Origin: a bacterium | GTDB lineage: Bacteria > CSSED10-310 > JAFGSJ01 | Assembly (NCBI GenBank): GCA_016934675.1 | Contig: JAFGSJ010000094.1 | Location: 1-35,577 of the forward strand | Direction of reading: 5' to 3' | DNA length: 35,577 bases | Shown: one piece after another, positions 25,033-34,700 of the stretch | Layout: each line of letters begins with the position of its first letter | Position numbering within the stretch: position 1 is the stretch's first letter | Position numbers and translations under genes: made by a program | Notes under the pieces: generated by a model | Database searches by the model: none | What the model saw: only the letters and a program-made list of their open reading frames with translations | What the model was told of the DNA's origin: nothing

Positions 25033-26109
25033 ATGAGTAAACAGGAACCGACAATAACCGAGCTTTCAATGTCGAATACCAAAAAAGAGATGCTGGATGC
25101 ATATAACGAACTGAAAGCGATCTTCGAGCAGCAAGCTAAAGGCGAATTGAAACCGGAAGTGCAAAAAGAACAGAAAAGGGAACAAGAAGCTATTTCGATA
25201 GCCGATAGTCTGGTGTCGGATAATATTGCCGGCCAGATCACCTCCTTGAAACAGGAACTCAGCTCTGTTCTCAACAGTATGACCGAAAAATTAGAAAGTG
25301 AAGCACTGAAATATAAGAAGCTAACTGAAGCTATCGAATACAAGAAAAAGGAATTCCAGGATATCTATGAGATCGAAAAATCCGCTTTCACGCTCGCTGC
25401 TCTTATCGAAACCCATAAAAAGAAAATGGCGGAGCTGGAATCGAACATGACCCGCAGGAAAAACGATCTTGAAGAGGATATAACGACGCTGAAATCTGAA
25501 TGGGAAAAAGAGAAAAAAGCCCACGAGGAACAGTTGGATGAACAGGACCGCGAAGAAAAAATGGCCCGAAAGAGACGAACTGAGGAATTCGAATACGCGT
25601 TCGCCCGGAAACAGGAGCAGGAAACAAACGCGTTGACTGATCGATTGCAGCAACTTGAGAAAACAATTGCACTCAAGCAGGAGGAATTCGAGCGAACGAT
25701 TGCTGAGAAGGAAAAGGAACTACTCGAACGTGAAAAGATGCTCGAAGAACGCGAAACTCATCTCGATGGGCTTCAAGCCAAGGTCGATTCATTCCCGGCC
25801 GAGCTTGAGAAGAAAATCAATCAAGCAGTCAAAGAAACGAACGAACGGCTTAAGAGGGAAGCGGAACGCAACGAGTTGGTCCTGATGAAAGAGGCCGAGG
25901 GAGATCGAAAGGTGCTGGAAACGAGAATTACCAGTCTCGAACAAACCATCAAAGATCAGGCTCGTCAGCTCGATACTCTTTCTACCCAACTGGAAAATGC
26001 CTATGGCAAAGTCCAGGATATCGCTGTCAAGACCGTTGAAGGTACTGCTCACAAACAAGCCCTGTCCAATATCGAACGCTTCATAGAGAAGAACAAAAAA
26101 CAGGAATGA
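25033..26109 (+). CDS. Long coiled-coil protein of unknown function
   Basis: This soluble protein of about 358 residues is almost entirely charged heptad-type helix (runs of E, K, R and Q with spaced L/I). Segments such as MAELESNMTRRKNDLEED and LLEREKMLEERETHLDGL lie in the middle, and a less charged tail follows (TLSTQLENAYGKVQDIAVKTVEG). No signal peptide, membrane segment or enzymatic motif is seen. AAAGGA lies upstream of the ATG at 25033. A TTG at 25021 abuts that site and is unlikely. A filament or scaffold role is only inferred. The FHA gene in this window also has a coiled-coil half, but the two are not obviously homologous. Confidence 0.82.
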   Translation: MSKQEPTITELSMSNTKKEMLDAYNELKAIFEQQAKGELKPEVQKEQKREQEAISIADSLVSDNIAGQITSLKQELSSVLNSMTEKLESEALKYKKLTEAIEYKKKEFQDIYEIEKSAFTLAALIETHKKKMAELESNMTRRKNDLEEDITTLKSEWEKEKKAHEEQLDEQDREEKMARKRRTEEFEYAFARKQEQETNALTDRLQQLEKTIALKQEEFERTIAEKEKELLEREKMLEERETHLDGLQAKVDSFPAELEKKINQAVKETNERLKREAERNELVLMKEAEGDRKVLETRITSLEQTIKDQARQLDTLSTQLENAYGKVQDIAVKTVEGTAHKQALSNIERFIEKNKKQE

Positions 26110-26467
26110 GTCGAGCGTTGCCATTCACTCATCTGGCAATAATGATTCTCGTTCACGAGCCCTTTGTGTGTCTCGTGAAGCATGATTCAGGAAATGTCGT
26201 GCTGCTTATGCTGCTTCATGACTTCATGTTAGGGTCCCAAGAAGAGCCTCGCACCTGTAACAAATCTTTACATATATCAGCGATCCGCATCTTTTCTGAA
26301 CATGCCTTTCCCTGATCAAATCCGGTTCTTTTCATAGCTCAGACCTTATGAATACTGATTATCAGGTCGTTCCTGCCAAATGTCCTCAATGATGGCATAG
26401 AATTTGCCACTTGAAGAAGAAATCTCGAATAGGATCATTGAAGAGAATACGTAGCAAGGAGGCACGA
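26110..26467. other. Intergenic region before the beta-helix gene
   Basis: These 358 bases contain only short shadow frames. I found no convincing sigma70 promoter, known RNA motif or repeat. The ribosome site AAGGAGG (26456-26462) belongs to the next gene. Confidence 0.5.
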
Positions 26468-28039
26468 ATGACATGTATTGAGAATGAGCGAATCACGAGG
26501 AAAGGTGAAACATCTGTTTTAGTTGGTGCTCCCGGAAAAATACGACGACTGTGGGTCATGTCATTGCTTGGATTGTGTTGGTTGGGGACCGTATGTGGTC
26601 TGTTTTCTTGCTCGGGTACTGAGCAGCAGAATTCAGGGTCATATACTCTGAGCGATCCCATGGTCCAGGAGTTCTGCGTGAGCACTGTCGAGGAATTACA
26701 AGATGCACTCGATATCGCGGCCGGTAATGGATATCCTGATATTATCAAGCTTGTCCAGGGCACTTATAAGGGCAGATTTAGGTATGAGGAGACTGATGAG
26801 CCATATGGTCTGATCATCGAGGGTGGCTATGATCAGGATTGCCTCAATCAGGAGCTCGATCCGAGCAATACAATAATCGATGCTCAGCTTTATTGTCTGC
26901 CTTTGATTTTGGAATCCTTTTCCAAAGCTAATCTCACCGTGCGGGGCCTGACCTTTCAGAATGGTCATGATACCAGTGGGTATAGCGGAGGATTAAGGCT
27001 CTGGGGAGGCACGATATCCATAATTCAGTGTAGATTCGTGGACAATTACTCCGGCATTTATGCTGGCGGAATATTTATACCTAAAGGGACTTCCATATCA
27101 ATAATTGATTGTTATTTCGCCAACAATACTACAGCGGCCTATGGTGGAGCTGTCCTTCTAAGCTACTGCGATGAGCTGGAAATGGTGACCTTGGCAGGTA
27201 ATGTAATGATCGATAACCGGTCGGGCTTAGGAGGTCATAATCTTATGATAAATACCGTGTATTCCGAGTGTACTTATATCATTACAGGAAACACATTTCT
27301 CGAAAGTCAGGCAGAGGTAGACCCTAATGGCTATGGCAGTATTTGCTTGAAAAATAATAATGCAGATGGTCGACTGGTTTTCGACCATAATGTGATTAGC
27401 GGTCAATCAGGCGTGTACATCGATCGATTCTCGGAAGTTGTCATCAGTCATAACCTGTTCACTGATAACAGCAATACTCGGGGAGGAGGACTCTTCTGTC
27501 ATTGTGGTGAATTATTTCACATGATCAACAATACCTTTTCCAGAAATTACGCCACGAATAGCGGTGGTGCAGTCTTTCTCAAATTCATGATTTACGGGGG
27601 CAGAGCGGATATATACAACAACATCTTTTGGTCGAATCAAGCTGGACAACACGGCCATGATCTTTTTCTCCAGCAGAATGACCAGGACGGGAATTCGCTG
27701 GGGATAGAGCTCAATATTGGCTATAATGATCTCGATTTCGGGCCCGAGGGAGTATTCATGACCGTCCCGTACGAGATCGATTCGACGAATATGGACCGGG
27801 TTGATCCCTGTTTCGTCGATCCGGACAGCGGCTCGAGTCCCGATTTTCATCTACAAAGCCGAGTGGGCAGTTACCATAACGGTGCCTGGTCATCAGATGC
27901 CTTGGATAGCCCCTGTATCGATGCAGGCAGTCCGGATCCGCCCTATGCTGAATATGCCAACGAGCCCAGGCCGAATGGGTCGCGGGTGAACATGGGTTGT
28001 TATGGTAATACCGATCAGGCTTCACGATCACATTCCTGA
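26468..28039 (+). CDS. Right-handed parallel beta-helix lipoprotein (choice-of-anchor-Q type)
   Basis: This secreted protein of about 523 residues has a hydrophobic signal ending in the lipobox LFSC-SG. A repetitive beta-helix follows, with recurring turns such as GGLRLWGGTISIIQCRF, GGIFIPKGTSISIIDCYF and GGAVFLKF. The C-terminal cap has DPCFVDPDSG, DFHLQ, SPCIDAG and NMGCYGN, the pattern of polymorphic-outer-membrane or choice-of-anchor-Q beta-helix proteins. Such folds are found in polysaccharide lyases and adhesins; no catalytic triad could be identified. The start at 26468 is set by AAGGAGG about 6 nt upstream; a longer TTG start at 26411 has none. It converges on the sir2 gene. Confidence 0.85.
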   Translation: MTCIENERITRKGETSVLVGAPGKIRRLWVMSLLGLCWLGTVCGLFSCSGTEQQNSGSYTLSDPMVQEFCVSTVEELQDALDIAAGNGYPDIIKLVQGTYKGRFRYEETDEPYGLIIEGGYDQDCLNQELDPSNTIIDAQLYCLPLILESFSKANLTVRGLTFQNGHDTSGYSGGLRLWGGTISIIQCRFVDNYSGIYAGGIFIPKGTSISIIDCYFANNTTAAYGGAVLLSYCDELEMVTLAGNVMIDNRSGLGGHNLMINTVYSECTYIITGNTFLESQAEVDPNGYGSICLKNNNADGRLVFDHNVISGQSGVYIDRFSEVVISHNLFTDNSNTRGGGLFCHCGELFHMINNTFSRNYATNSGGAVFLKFMIYGGRADIYNNIFWSNQAGQHGHDLFLQQNDQDGNSLGIELNIGYNDLDFGPEGVFMTVPYEIDSTNMDRVDPCFVDPDSGSSPDFHLQSRVGSYHNGAWSSDALDSPCIDAGSPDPPYAEYANEPRPNGSRVNMGCYGNTDQASRSHS

Positions 28040-28075
28040 ATCCAGTGTTGGTCGGATACGGTCTGAAGCCTGATC
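28013..28075. terminator. 12-bp inverted repeat spanning the beta-helix/sir2 convergent ends
   Basis: GATCAGGCTTCA (28013-28024) and TGAAGCCTGATC (28064-28075) are perfect 12-bp arms with a 39-nt interior. The left arm lies in the last codons of the beta-helix gene and the right arm touches the Sir2 stop. There is no U-tract and no strong inner hairpin. A shared 3'-end or terminator structure is inferred. Confidence 0.45.
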
Positions 28076-28850
28076 AGTCTTCGCGCGGGAGAGTAGCGAT
28101 AAGTCCAGTCAGTTCCTGAGCGAAGTGCCCGAGATCGTCATGGATGACCAGGGAGGCCTGGCTGTCAAAATAGGTCGGTCGGCGATTTACAATCACAACC
28201 GGCGCATTGTTTTCTTGGACAATATCCGGGAGCGTGTTCATGGGTTGGACCGACAGTGAGGTCCCGATCACGAGCAGCAGATCACAATCGGACAGAAACT
28301 GGACCGCAGCGGCGAAATCGAAGGACATGGGTTCGCCGAAGAGTTTGACATTGAGCTTCAACAGGCCGTCACATCGGTCGCAGCGGGGGGGATTCTGGCC
28401 TGATTTGACTTTGGCTACGATCGCGGCGCAGTTTGTTTTGCTCTGACAATCAAGACAGTAACCTTCATGAACATTACCGTGCGGTTCAATCACTTTTTTC
28501 GAGCCGGCCATCTGATGCAGACCATCGATATTCTGGGTGATGATACCCCTGATCAGGCCCAGTTGTTCGAGCCTGGTCAGGAGCTGATGGGTCTGGTTCG
28601 GTTGGGCACTGCGGACCGAATCGGCCAGCGGCACGGTGATTTTATAGAATTCAGCCGGATGGCTCATGAAAAAATCGTTCGAGAAGACGCTGGGATCGAT
28701 ATGGTTCCACAAACCGGAATCCGGTGATCTGAAATCAGGGATTCCGCTCTGTGTGCTCACACCGGCACCGGTCAGAGCAACCGCCTTCCGGGCGTGAGAC
28801 AGAAGAGAAAGGACTTGACGCATGCTACCGTTTTCACTGGCAGAAATCAC
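28074..28850 (-). CDS. Sir2-family NAD-dependent protein deacylase
   Basis: This is a sirtuin that removes acyl groups from lysines using NAD+. At 258 residues, its NAD-binding motif is GAGVSTQSGIPDFR (28-41), followed by TQNID and the catalytic His in EPHG. It has four zinc-ligand cysteines (YCLDC and PPRCDRCDG), then GTSLSVQP and IVNR. Bacterial CobB-type sirtuins reactivate acetylated acyl-CoA synthetases. Its presence in the same cluster as the downstream-oriented acyl-CoA synthetase gene is suggestive. The start is GTG at 28850, 9 nt after the preceding stop; ATG at 28823 is an alternative and neither has a strong ribosome site. Confidence 0.93.
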   Translation of the reverse strand: MISASENGSMRQVLSLLSHARKAVALTGAGVSTQSGIPDFRSPDSGLWNHIDPSVFSNDFFMSHPAEFYKITVPLADSVRSAQPNQTHQLLTRLEQLGLIRGIITQNIDGLHQMAGSKKVIEPHGNVHEGYCLDCQSKTNCAAIVAKVKSGQNPPRCDRCDGLLKLNVKLFGEPMSFDFAAAVQFLSDCDLLLVIGTSLSVQPMNTLPDIVQENNAPVVIVNRRPTYFDSQASLVIHDDLGHFAQELTGLIATLPRED

Positions 28851-28859
28851 TCGACAGAC

Positions 28860-29744
28860 TCACTCTTCAACTTCCTTCCTCAATTGGTCGGCAATATTAC
28901 TTTCGATGTAGCCGTTTTGTCGGGCCATGTCAACAGTCAGCATGAAAAAATGTTTCATGGCTTCGGCAAAAGGCGGTGCTGATTGGCGGATGAGCTGCAG
29001 GTGGCCCCGGACCGTTTTGAGATCGCCCCGGGCGATCGGGCCGGTCAAGGCATTGTCTACCCCGTTCTGCTCGATATTGGTCAAGGTGCTGACCAGCAGC
29101 GGCACCAGGAGAGCATGGGCCTGCTCAGAGTCAACCCCGATCTGCTCGTAGAGCTTGACTACCTGATAAAACATACTAACCGTGAAGTTCGAGAGCAGGG
29201 CCGCACCAAGGTGGTAGATCGGCTTCTGCTCGGGTTGAATTCTGAAGGCCCGGCCTTTGAGACATGAGACGATTTCGAGACCGATCGTGACTGCCTGGTC
29301 ATCCCCCTCGAGCACGAAAGCCGTATCGGCTGCAGAGCATGTGTCTGCCCAGGTGATACTGCGGCAGGGATGCAGAGACAGGACTGCGGTATGCTCCGAT
29401 CGCAACGGGGCCAGAATCCGGCTGGAATGATAACCCGAGGTATGCAGGTAATAACGTCGGATCGGGGTATGAGCCAGGATCGCTAAATCCGCAATGACCC
29501 GTTCAAGAGAATCGTCCGGGATGGTCAGAAAGATGAGTTGACTCTCGTTGATCAGGCCTGCCAAACTAGCATGGATCGAAATTTTCTGCAACTGCGGCAA
29601 CTGTTGTTGCAGATTTCGAGCCCGTTCAGGGTCGAGATCATACAATCCCGAGATGTGGAGCTGAGCAGCGGCCAGGTTTCGGGCTAACCAGGTGCCGACC
29701 CGTCCTGTCCCGATAAATCCGATTTTCAGGGAATGCAGTTCCAC
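28860..29744 (-). CDS. Rossmann-like / DUF2520 domain protein
   Basis: This 294-residue NAD(P)-binding protein resembles ketopantoate reductase and pyrroline-5-carboxylate reductase. The dinucleotide fold is KIGFIGTGRVGTWLARNL, and a NESQLIFLTIPDDSLERVI segment follows. The C-terminal helical domain (IYHLGAALLSNFTVSMFYQV and ALTGPIARGDLKTVRGHL) is DUF2520 of COG5495. The reaction is unknown. The GTG start at 29744 lacks a strong ribosome site. It lies between the acyl-CoA synthetase and sirtuin genes on one strand with short gaps, suggesting a three-gene transcript. Confidence 0.9.
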   Translation of the reverse strand: MELHSLKIGFIGTGRVGTWLARNLAAAQLHISGLYDLDPERARNLQQQLPQLQKISIHASLAGLINESQLIFLTIPDDSLERVIADLAILAHTPIRRYYLHTSGYHSSRILAPLRSEHTAVLSLHPCRSITWADTCSAADTAFVLEGDDQAVTIGLEIVSCLKGRAFRIQPEQKPIYHLGAALLSNFTVSMFYQVVKLYEQIGVDSEQAHALLVPLLVSTLTNIEQNGVDNALTGPIARGDLKTVRGHLQLIRQSAPPFAEAMKHFFMLTVDMARQNGYIESNIADQLRKEVEE

Positions 29745-29774
29745 TGAAGGGTCCGTTTCGAGAGCCAGACAAGG

Positions 29775-31583
29775 CTATTCTTTATAAAGCTCTTCGATTT
29801 CACGAGCAAAATTCTGGTCCACGACTTTCCGCTTGATTTTCAATGTCGGTGTCAACTCACCCTGTTCCTGAGTCAGTTCTCGCGGCAGTAAGCGGAACTT
29901 TTTGACCTGTTCATATCGAGGCACGTCTTTCATTAATAGCTCGATTTCCCGATGATAGAAATCCTTGATTTCAGGTTTCTCGATCAAATCGGCGTTATCG
30001 GAGAAGGAGATGCTGTTCTCCTGAGCATATTTGGTCAGAGCGGCGAAATCCGGTGCGATCAAAGCGGTCATGAATTTGCGACTGTTACCGACCATTACTG
30101 CCTGCGAAATGTACTTGTTGGATTTCAACAGATTCTCGATGGGTTGAGGGGCAACGTTTTTGCCGTTGGACATCACGATGATTTCTTTTTTCCGGTCGGT
30201 AATAAACAGCATACCTTCGGAGTCAATGTAGCCGATATCACCGGTATGACACCAGATTTTCCTATCTCTTTCTTCGAGTGTTTCCTTGGTCGCTTCTTCA
30301 TTTTTGTAGTAGCCCTTCATGACATTGGGGCCAGCGGCCAGTATCTCACCATCCTCGGCTATCTTGAGCTCGACATTGGGAATCGCTAGGCCAACGCTGC
30401 CGAATTCGAATTTCTCCAAGCGGTTACAGGTAATGACCGGCGATGTCTCGGTCAAGCCGTAACCCTCGACAATGATGATGTCGGCTGAAGCGAAAAACTC
30501 TCCGAGATGCTTGGCCAGGGGCGCGCCACCCGAGACAAAGAACCGTAGCTTACCACCCGTTTTTTGCTTCAATTTCGCGAAAACCAGTTTTTTCGCTATC
30601 GCAAACTGCAGCTTCAAAAGGAATGAGATTTTCTGACCGGCCTTGTCGGCTCGGAATTTCTGACTACCGATCCGGGTGCCCCAATGAAAGATTTTCTGCC
30701 TGATCGCAGAACTGGATTCGATCGTTTCCAGAACGCGTGAATACATCTTCTCATAGAAACGCGGCACACTGATCATAACCGTGGGATGCACCTCGGTCAT
30801 GTTCTCGGCTACGGTATCCACACTGGCAGCATATGCAATCGTGCCTCCCAGGATAATCATCGAATAATAACCGCCCATCCGTTCGAGAACATGACTCAGG
30901 GGCAGAAACGATAAGAGCGTATCATCGCCGGTCAACGGTATGACGGTAATAGTATCAATGACATTGGACACAAAATTCTTATGGGTCAACATGACCCCTT
31001 TGGGTGAACCGGTCGTGCCAGAAGTATAGACCAGCGAACAAATGTCGTCCTCGGCAATTTTATTCAAATTATCGGTCAAGGTCTGACCGTATTTATCTCG
31101 AGAGGTGTTACCCAGTTCGATCAGTTCAGCGAATGTCAGCACATAGTCCTTTTTCTTCTCGGCAGGAACAGTATCAAAAACGATAATTTTTTTCAGACTC
31201 GGGATTTCATCCTTGATCGAGAGCAACTTATCCAATTGCTCCTCATCAGCGGCAAAGACTATCTTGACTCCCGCATTATTCAGAATGTAGGCAATATGGG
31301 GCGCAATCAGGGTGTCGTAAATCGGAACGCTGATACCGCCCAGCCAAAGAGTGCTGAGGTCCGCCATGGCCCACTCCGGACGGTTCTTCGAGATGATCCC
31401 GGCCCGGTCCTGAAACTCGAGGCCAAGAGCCAGTAAACCCATAGCCGCAGCTTCGGTCCTTTGCCTGAACTCTTGATAGATTATGTCCTTGTACACACCT
31501 TCTGCTTTATGTCGAAGCGCGACTTTCCGGGCGCATCTCTCGACTGTTTCCAGAAAAATCTTGGGAATAATATAATCGACCAT
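29775..31583 (-). CDS. Long-chain acyl-CoA synthetase (FadD15-like)
   Basis: This enzyme activates fatty acids to acyl-AMP and then acyl-CoA. It is 602 residues of the ANL superfamily with full motifs: the P-loop TSGTTGSPKG (187-196), GGAPLAKHLGEFF, EGYGLTETSPV, WCHTGDIGYIDSEGMLFITDRKKEI and the A10 lysine region LTPTLKIKRKVVDQNF. It looks fully functional, unlike the giant fusion at the left edge, where the A10 position reads Ser. AAGGAGG immediately upstream fixes the ATG. A minus-strand promoter lies at 31660-31688. It is the first gene of a likely operon with the DUF2520 and Sir2 genes. Confidence 0.94.
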   Translation of the reverse strand: MVDYIIPKIFLETVERCARKVALRHKAEGVYKDIIYQEFRQRTEAAAMGLLALGLEFQDRAGIISKNRPEWAMADLSTLWLGGISVPIYDTLIAPHIAYILNNAGVKIVFAADEEQLDKLLSIKDEIPSLKKIIVFDTVPAEKKKDYVLTFAELIELGNTSRDKYGQTLTDNLNKIAEDDICSLVYTSGTTGSPKGVMLTHKNFVSNVIDTITVIPLTGDDTLLSFLPLSHVLERMGGYYSMIILGGTIAYAASVDTVAENMTEVHPTVMISVPRFYEKMYSRVLETIESSSAIRQKIFHWGTRIGSQKFRADKAGQKISFLLKLQFAIAKKLVFAKLKQKTGGKLRFFVSGGAPLAKHLGEFFASADIIIVEGYGLTETSPVITCNRLEKFEFGSVGLAIPNVELKIAEDGEILAAGPNVMKGYYKNEEATKETLEERDRKIWCHTGDIGYIDSEGMLFITDRKKEIIVMSNGKNVAPQPIENLLKSNKYISQAVMVGNSRKFMTALIAPDFAALTKYAQENSISFSDNADLIEKPEIKDFYHREIELLMKDVPRYEQVKKFRLLPRELTQEQGELTPTLKIKRKVVDQNFAREIEELYKE

Positions 31584-31659
31584 GGTCTGCCTCCTTATTT
31601 ATGAATTATGGCGATGTGACTTCACTCGTCACTTTTGAAATCATCGGAAAATTGGAACC

Positions 31660-31688
31660 ATCATGACAGAATGCTTGCACTTTGTCAA
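31660..31688 (-). promoter_or_regulatory. Sigma70 promoter for the acyl-CoA synthetase operon
   Basis: On the minus strand, a perfect TTGACA (31683-31688), a 17-bp spacer and CATGAT (31660-31665) lie about 75 nt before the ATG at 31583. Confidence 0.55.
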
Positions 31689-31695
31689 TAAGTTT

Positions 31696-31716
31696 AATGG
31701 CAGAGGGAGTGCCATT
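31696..31716 (-). terminator. Hairpin between the helical-repeat lipoprotein and the synthetase promoter
   Basis: AATGGCA and TGCCATT form a perfect 7-bp stem around GAGGGAG. It lies just past the stop of the helical-repeat lipoprotein and just upstream of the next promoter. No U-tract follows, so the terminator call is by position only. Confidence 0.35.
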
Positions 31717-31758
31717 GATACATATTCCGACTGTTGGATAAAACGTCCTTGACCGCTG

Positions 31759-34700
31759 TTACCTATGGTCTCGGGCCAGAACTGCAAGTGTTCTATTAAA
31801 ACCGTTCCAATCAGAAAGTTGAAGGAAAGCCCAGCTATAGGCAGGTGTATTTTGACGTCTTGTTTCAATACTGATGCGATACCAATCGGAAGCGTCATTG
31901 TAGCGTCCTTCTGATTGTGCTTTCAAGCCGAAATAGTAACCCACACTACAACGGTCCTTGTCGTTTTTGACATAACGATACACATCTGATTCTTGAGTCA
32001 AACCCACGAGAAATCGGCCTAACTGGTAATAAATACTTTTACCGTCGTTCTTAAAGTAATCTCGGAGCGCTTTCAGTTGTTCAGTATTGGAAGATTTCGT
32101 TTTCAGGTAAGCAGCGGCACGGCTGAGCCAGACACACTCCTCACATGGACCCGGTGTTGGCTTCAACGGGATGAAATCCCACAGTAATTCATAACATTGT
32201 CGATCGTAAGCAACTTGACTGAGTGGCTGATACATTTTCACATCGATAACACTCCGCAACCAATCTTGAGCTTCTTTTTCGTCAGTCCAATGTTTGCGGA
32301 AGTTGTAGGCTTCCACTTTCAAGGTCAGATCCTGCATGGCATTTCTCGAACGAAGCAGTGAGATCATCTGAAAGGCAAGCTCAGGATTTCCTTCCTGATA
32401 CACTCGAGTGCACACATTTGAAGTAGAGATTATCTCGAATTTGTGTAGAGCTAGCAATTCGCTAAAAGCGGCCAGACCTTGTTCAAGGGGCTTGTCTTTA
32501 TAAACCTCGGCAAAGCGTGAACCTATCTCATCCCGCCAATCAAATACCTGGAGGGGATAACGATGCGAAGCGATCAAACTAGCCGCGGCTGCATTATCGC
32601 CTCGATGCCATTTCAATTGGGTCAGACTGGCCAGAATAATGACAGACGAGGGATAGCGTTCATATATTCGATGAAACATTGCCTCCGCTTCGTCTGTGCG
32701 TCCTATCTTAGCCAGTATTAAAGCATAGCGTTGCATTGCTCCGAGTTGACACGAATCCACAACCGGCTTTACTGCTTCGAGACCCTGTTCATATTGCCCC
32801 TCCAACATGAACATCCGAGCCAGAGCGGTCCGGGCATAGATATAAGGGAAACCCCGTTCGTCTCTATTATAATGAAGCCACTTGTTGATACAATCCCGGG
32901 CAGTCTGGTACTCACCTTTTTTTTCGAGGTAGTTACTATACTGGGACCATAGATTCCAATCCACATGGTCCTGCTCAAGAAGCTTACGGTATTCCTGCTT
33001 GACATCGGATTCTGAAAGGGCTTCGAGTTTATCCAAGTAGTCGATCACATCCGCTTTATAAACCAATTCAAGGTCTTGATCGGACAAGAGCGTTCGTAAA
33101 GCAGCACTATCCTCATTGAGAAAAGCGAATAGCGGACGTATCTGTTGATATTTTGATACATCAATCTGACATAAGCTTGTGAATGCTTTTTCAGCAAGAT
33201 TGAGGTCCATTATATACCACTTTGCTAACCGGGCTAGATAGACCCGGTGATGTGGCCGGCTATCCAGATTTCGAGCGAAGAGTTGGGCTCCCTGAAGCAA
33301 TTGAGGATCGCCCATGGCTACTACTTCTTCAAGCTCTTTAAATGACCGCCACATGAGTGGCACACCGATTGACGGTATTACATTAAAATCACCCAGCAGG
33401 AGCCTGGGATCAGCATTGCCTCCCGCAAATTCTGCCAAATGCTTATACCAGGTTTGGAAAGCACGTGCTGTCCCCTGATCTGAGTTTCCAAGTTCCCGGG
33501 CATATTCCTGTGCTGCTTGAACCGAAGCCAATCTGTCCAGGTAGTGCATCCCCGAGAGGTATACAGCGGAATAGAAATAGGACCGGTACCAGGCACTATG
33601 CGCTTTGGCGGAAAAGAACAGGCCTGTTTGTGTCTGTTCAATAATAGCCAGCTCCTTTTCTAAAGCGTCAAAAGTAATGTGATCATCTATACCTGCTTTA
33701 TCGAGAATAAGATTTTTGAACTCGCCTATAGTCTCGCCCACAATACTACCTTTTAAAAGTCCAAAGAATTGCTCGTTGATATCAGGCAATCCGGATTTTC
33801 GCTTCAGAGATAACATGACGAGCTCAGGCAAAATCCGGGCCGACTCCGTACTGGCTGAAAAATGTCCAGATAGGGTCATGGTTTTTATCAAGGGTAAAGA
33901 AGCTCCATCATCGGGAAAGGATTTCTCAAGCCAATATTTCCATAGATCGATATCTTTTTTCATAGCTAAACGATTTAACCATAAATAACGTGCTTCTTGG
34001 GTTGATGATTTTCCTGTCATGATGTCGAACAGCTTTGTATCGTCCCGGGTAATAAACAGACGAAAGGGATCATTTTCTGTTAAATACTGAGCACATGCGT
34101 GAGCATGAACGGTATAATCCAGGGTCCAGGCTAATATACATTCTTCACGGTTCAGATCGGACTCGGTGAGTGATTTGCATAGGGTTAGCAGAGCCAGGGC
34201 TTGACCGGCCAGATCATCGCCAACTTCAGTCAGGTCCATCGCCTGAAAATGCAGGAGTATGAGTAGGCGGGTCGCTTCAAGAAGCAACTCTTGCTGATGC
34301 TTTCCAGCTTGCCATTCCCTATCGATCATCTGTAAAGCTTCAATCAATTCACTGGCAAGATACTTTTCTCGAAACTCAGCAATTTCTGCTTGTATGCTCG
34401 AATCATCTGCCGAAGTGAAAGATAATGGATATCGCTCAAGAAGTTGCCGAGACCAATTCAACAGGACCCGAGCTAATTCCGGATAATCAGATGTTTCTGA
34501 AACTCTCCCGACCTGAAGATCATTATACGATAAAATCCACATATCATCTTTAAAGGTGCATTCCACCGTAACCATCTTGTCATCGCTCAGGAATGCATGA
34601 ATTGCTGCGACAGCGGTCAGAAATCTGCGATCGGGTTTCAAGCGATATGTTGATCGAAGGTGCTCGCGCATTGTTTCGGCAGGAACATCATTCACAGTGA

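Noticed and set aside
26106..26315. 69-residue frame after the coiled-coil gene
   Set aside because: No ribosome site and no coding-like composition; treated as intergenic.
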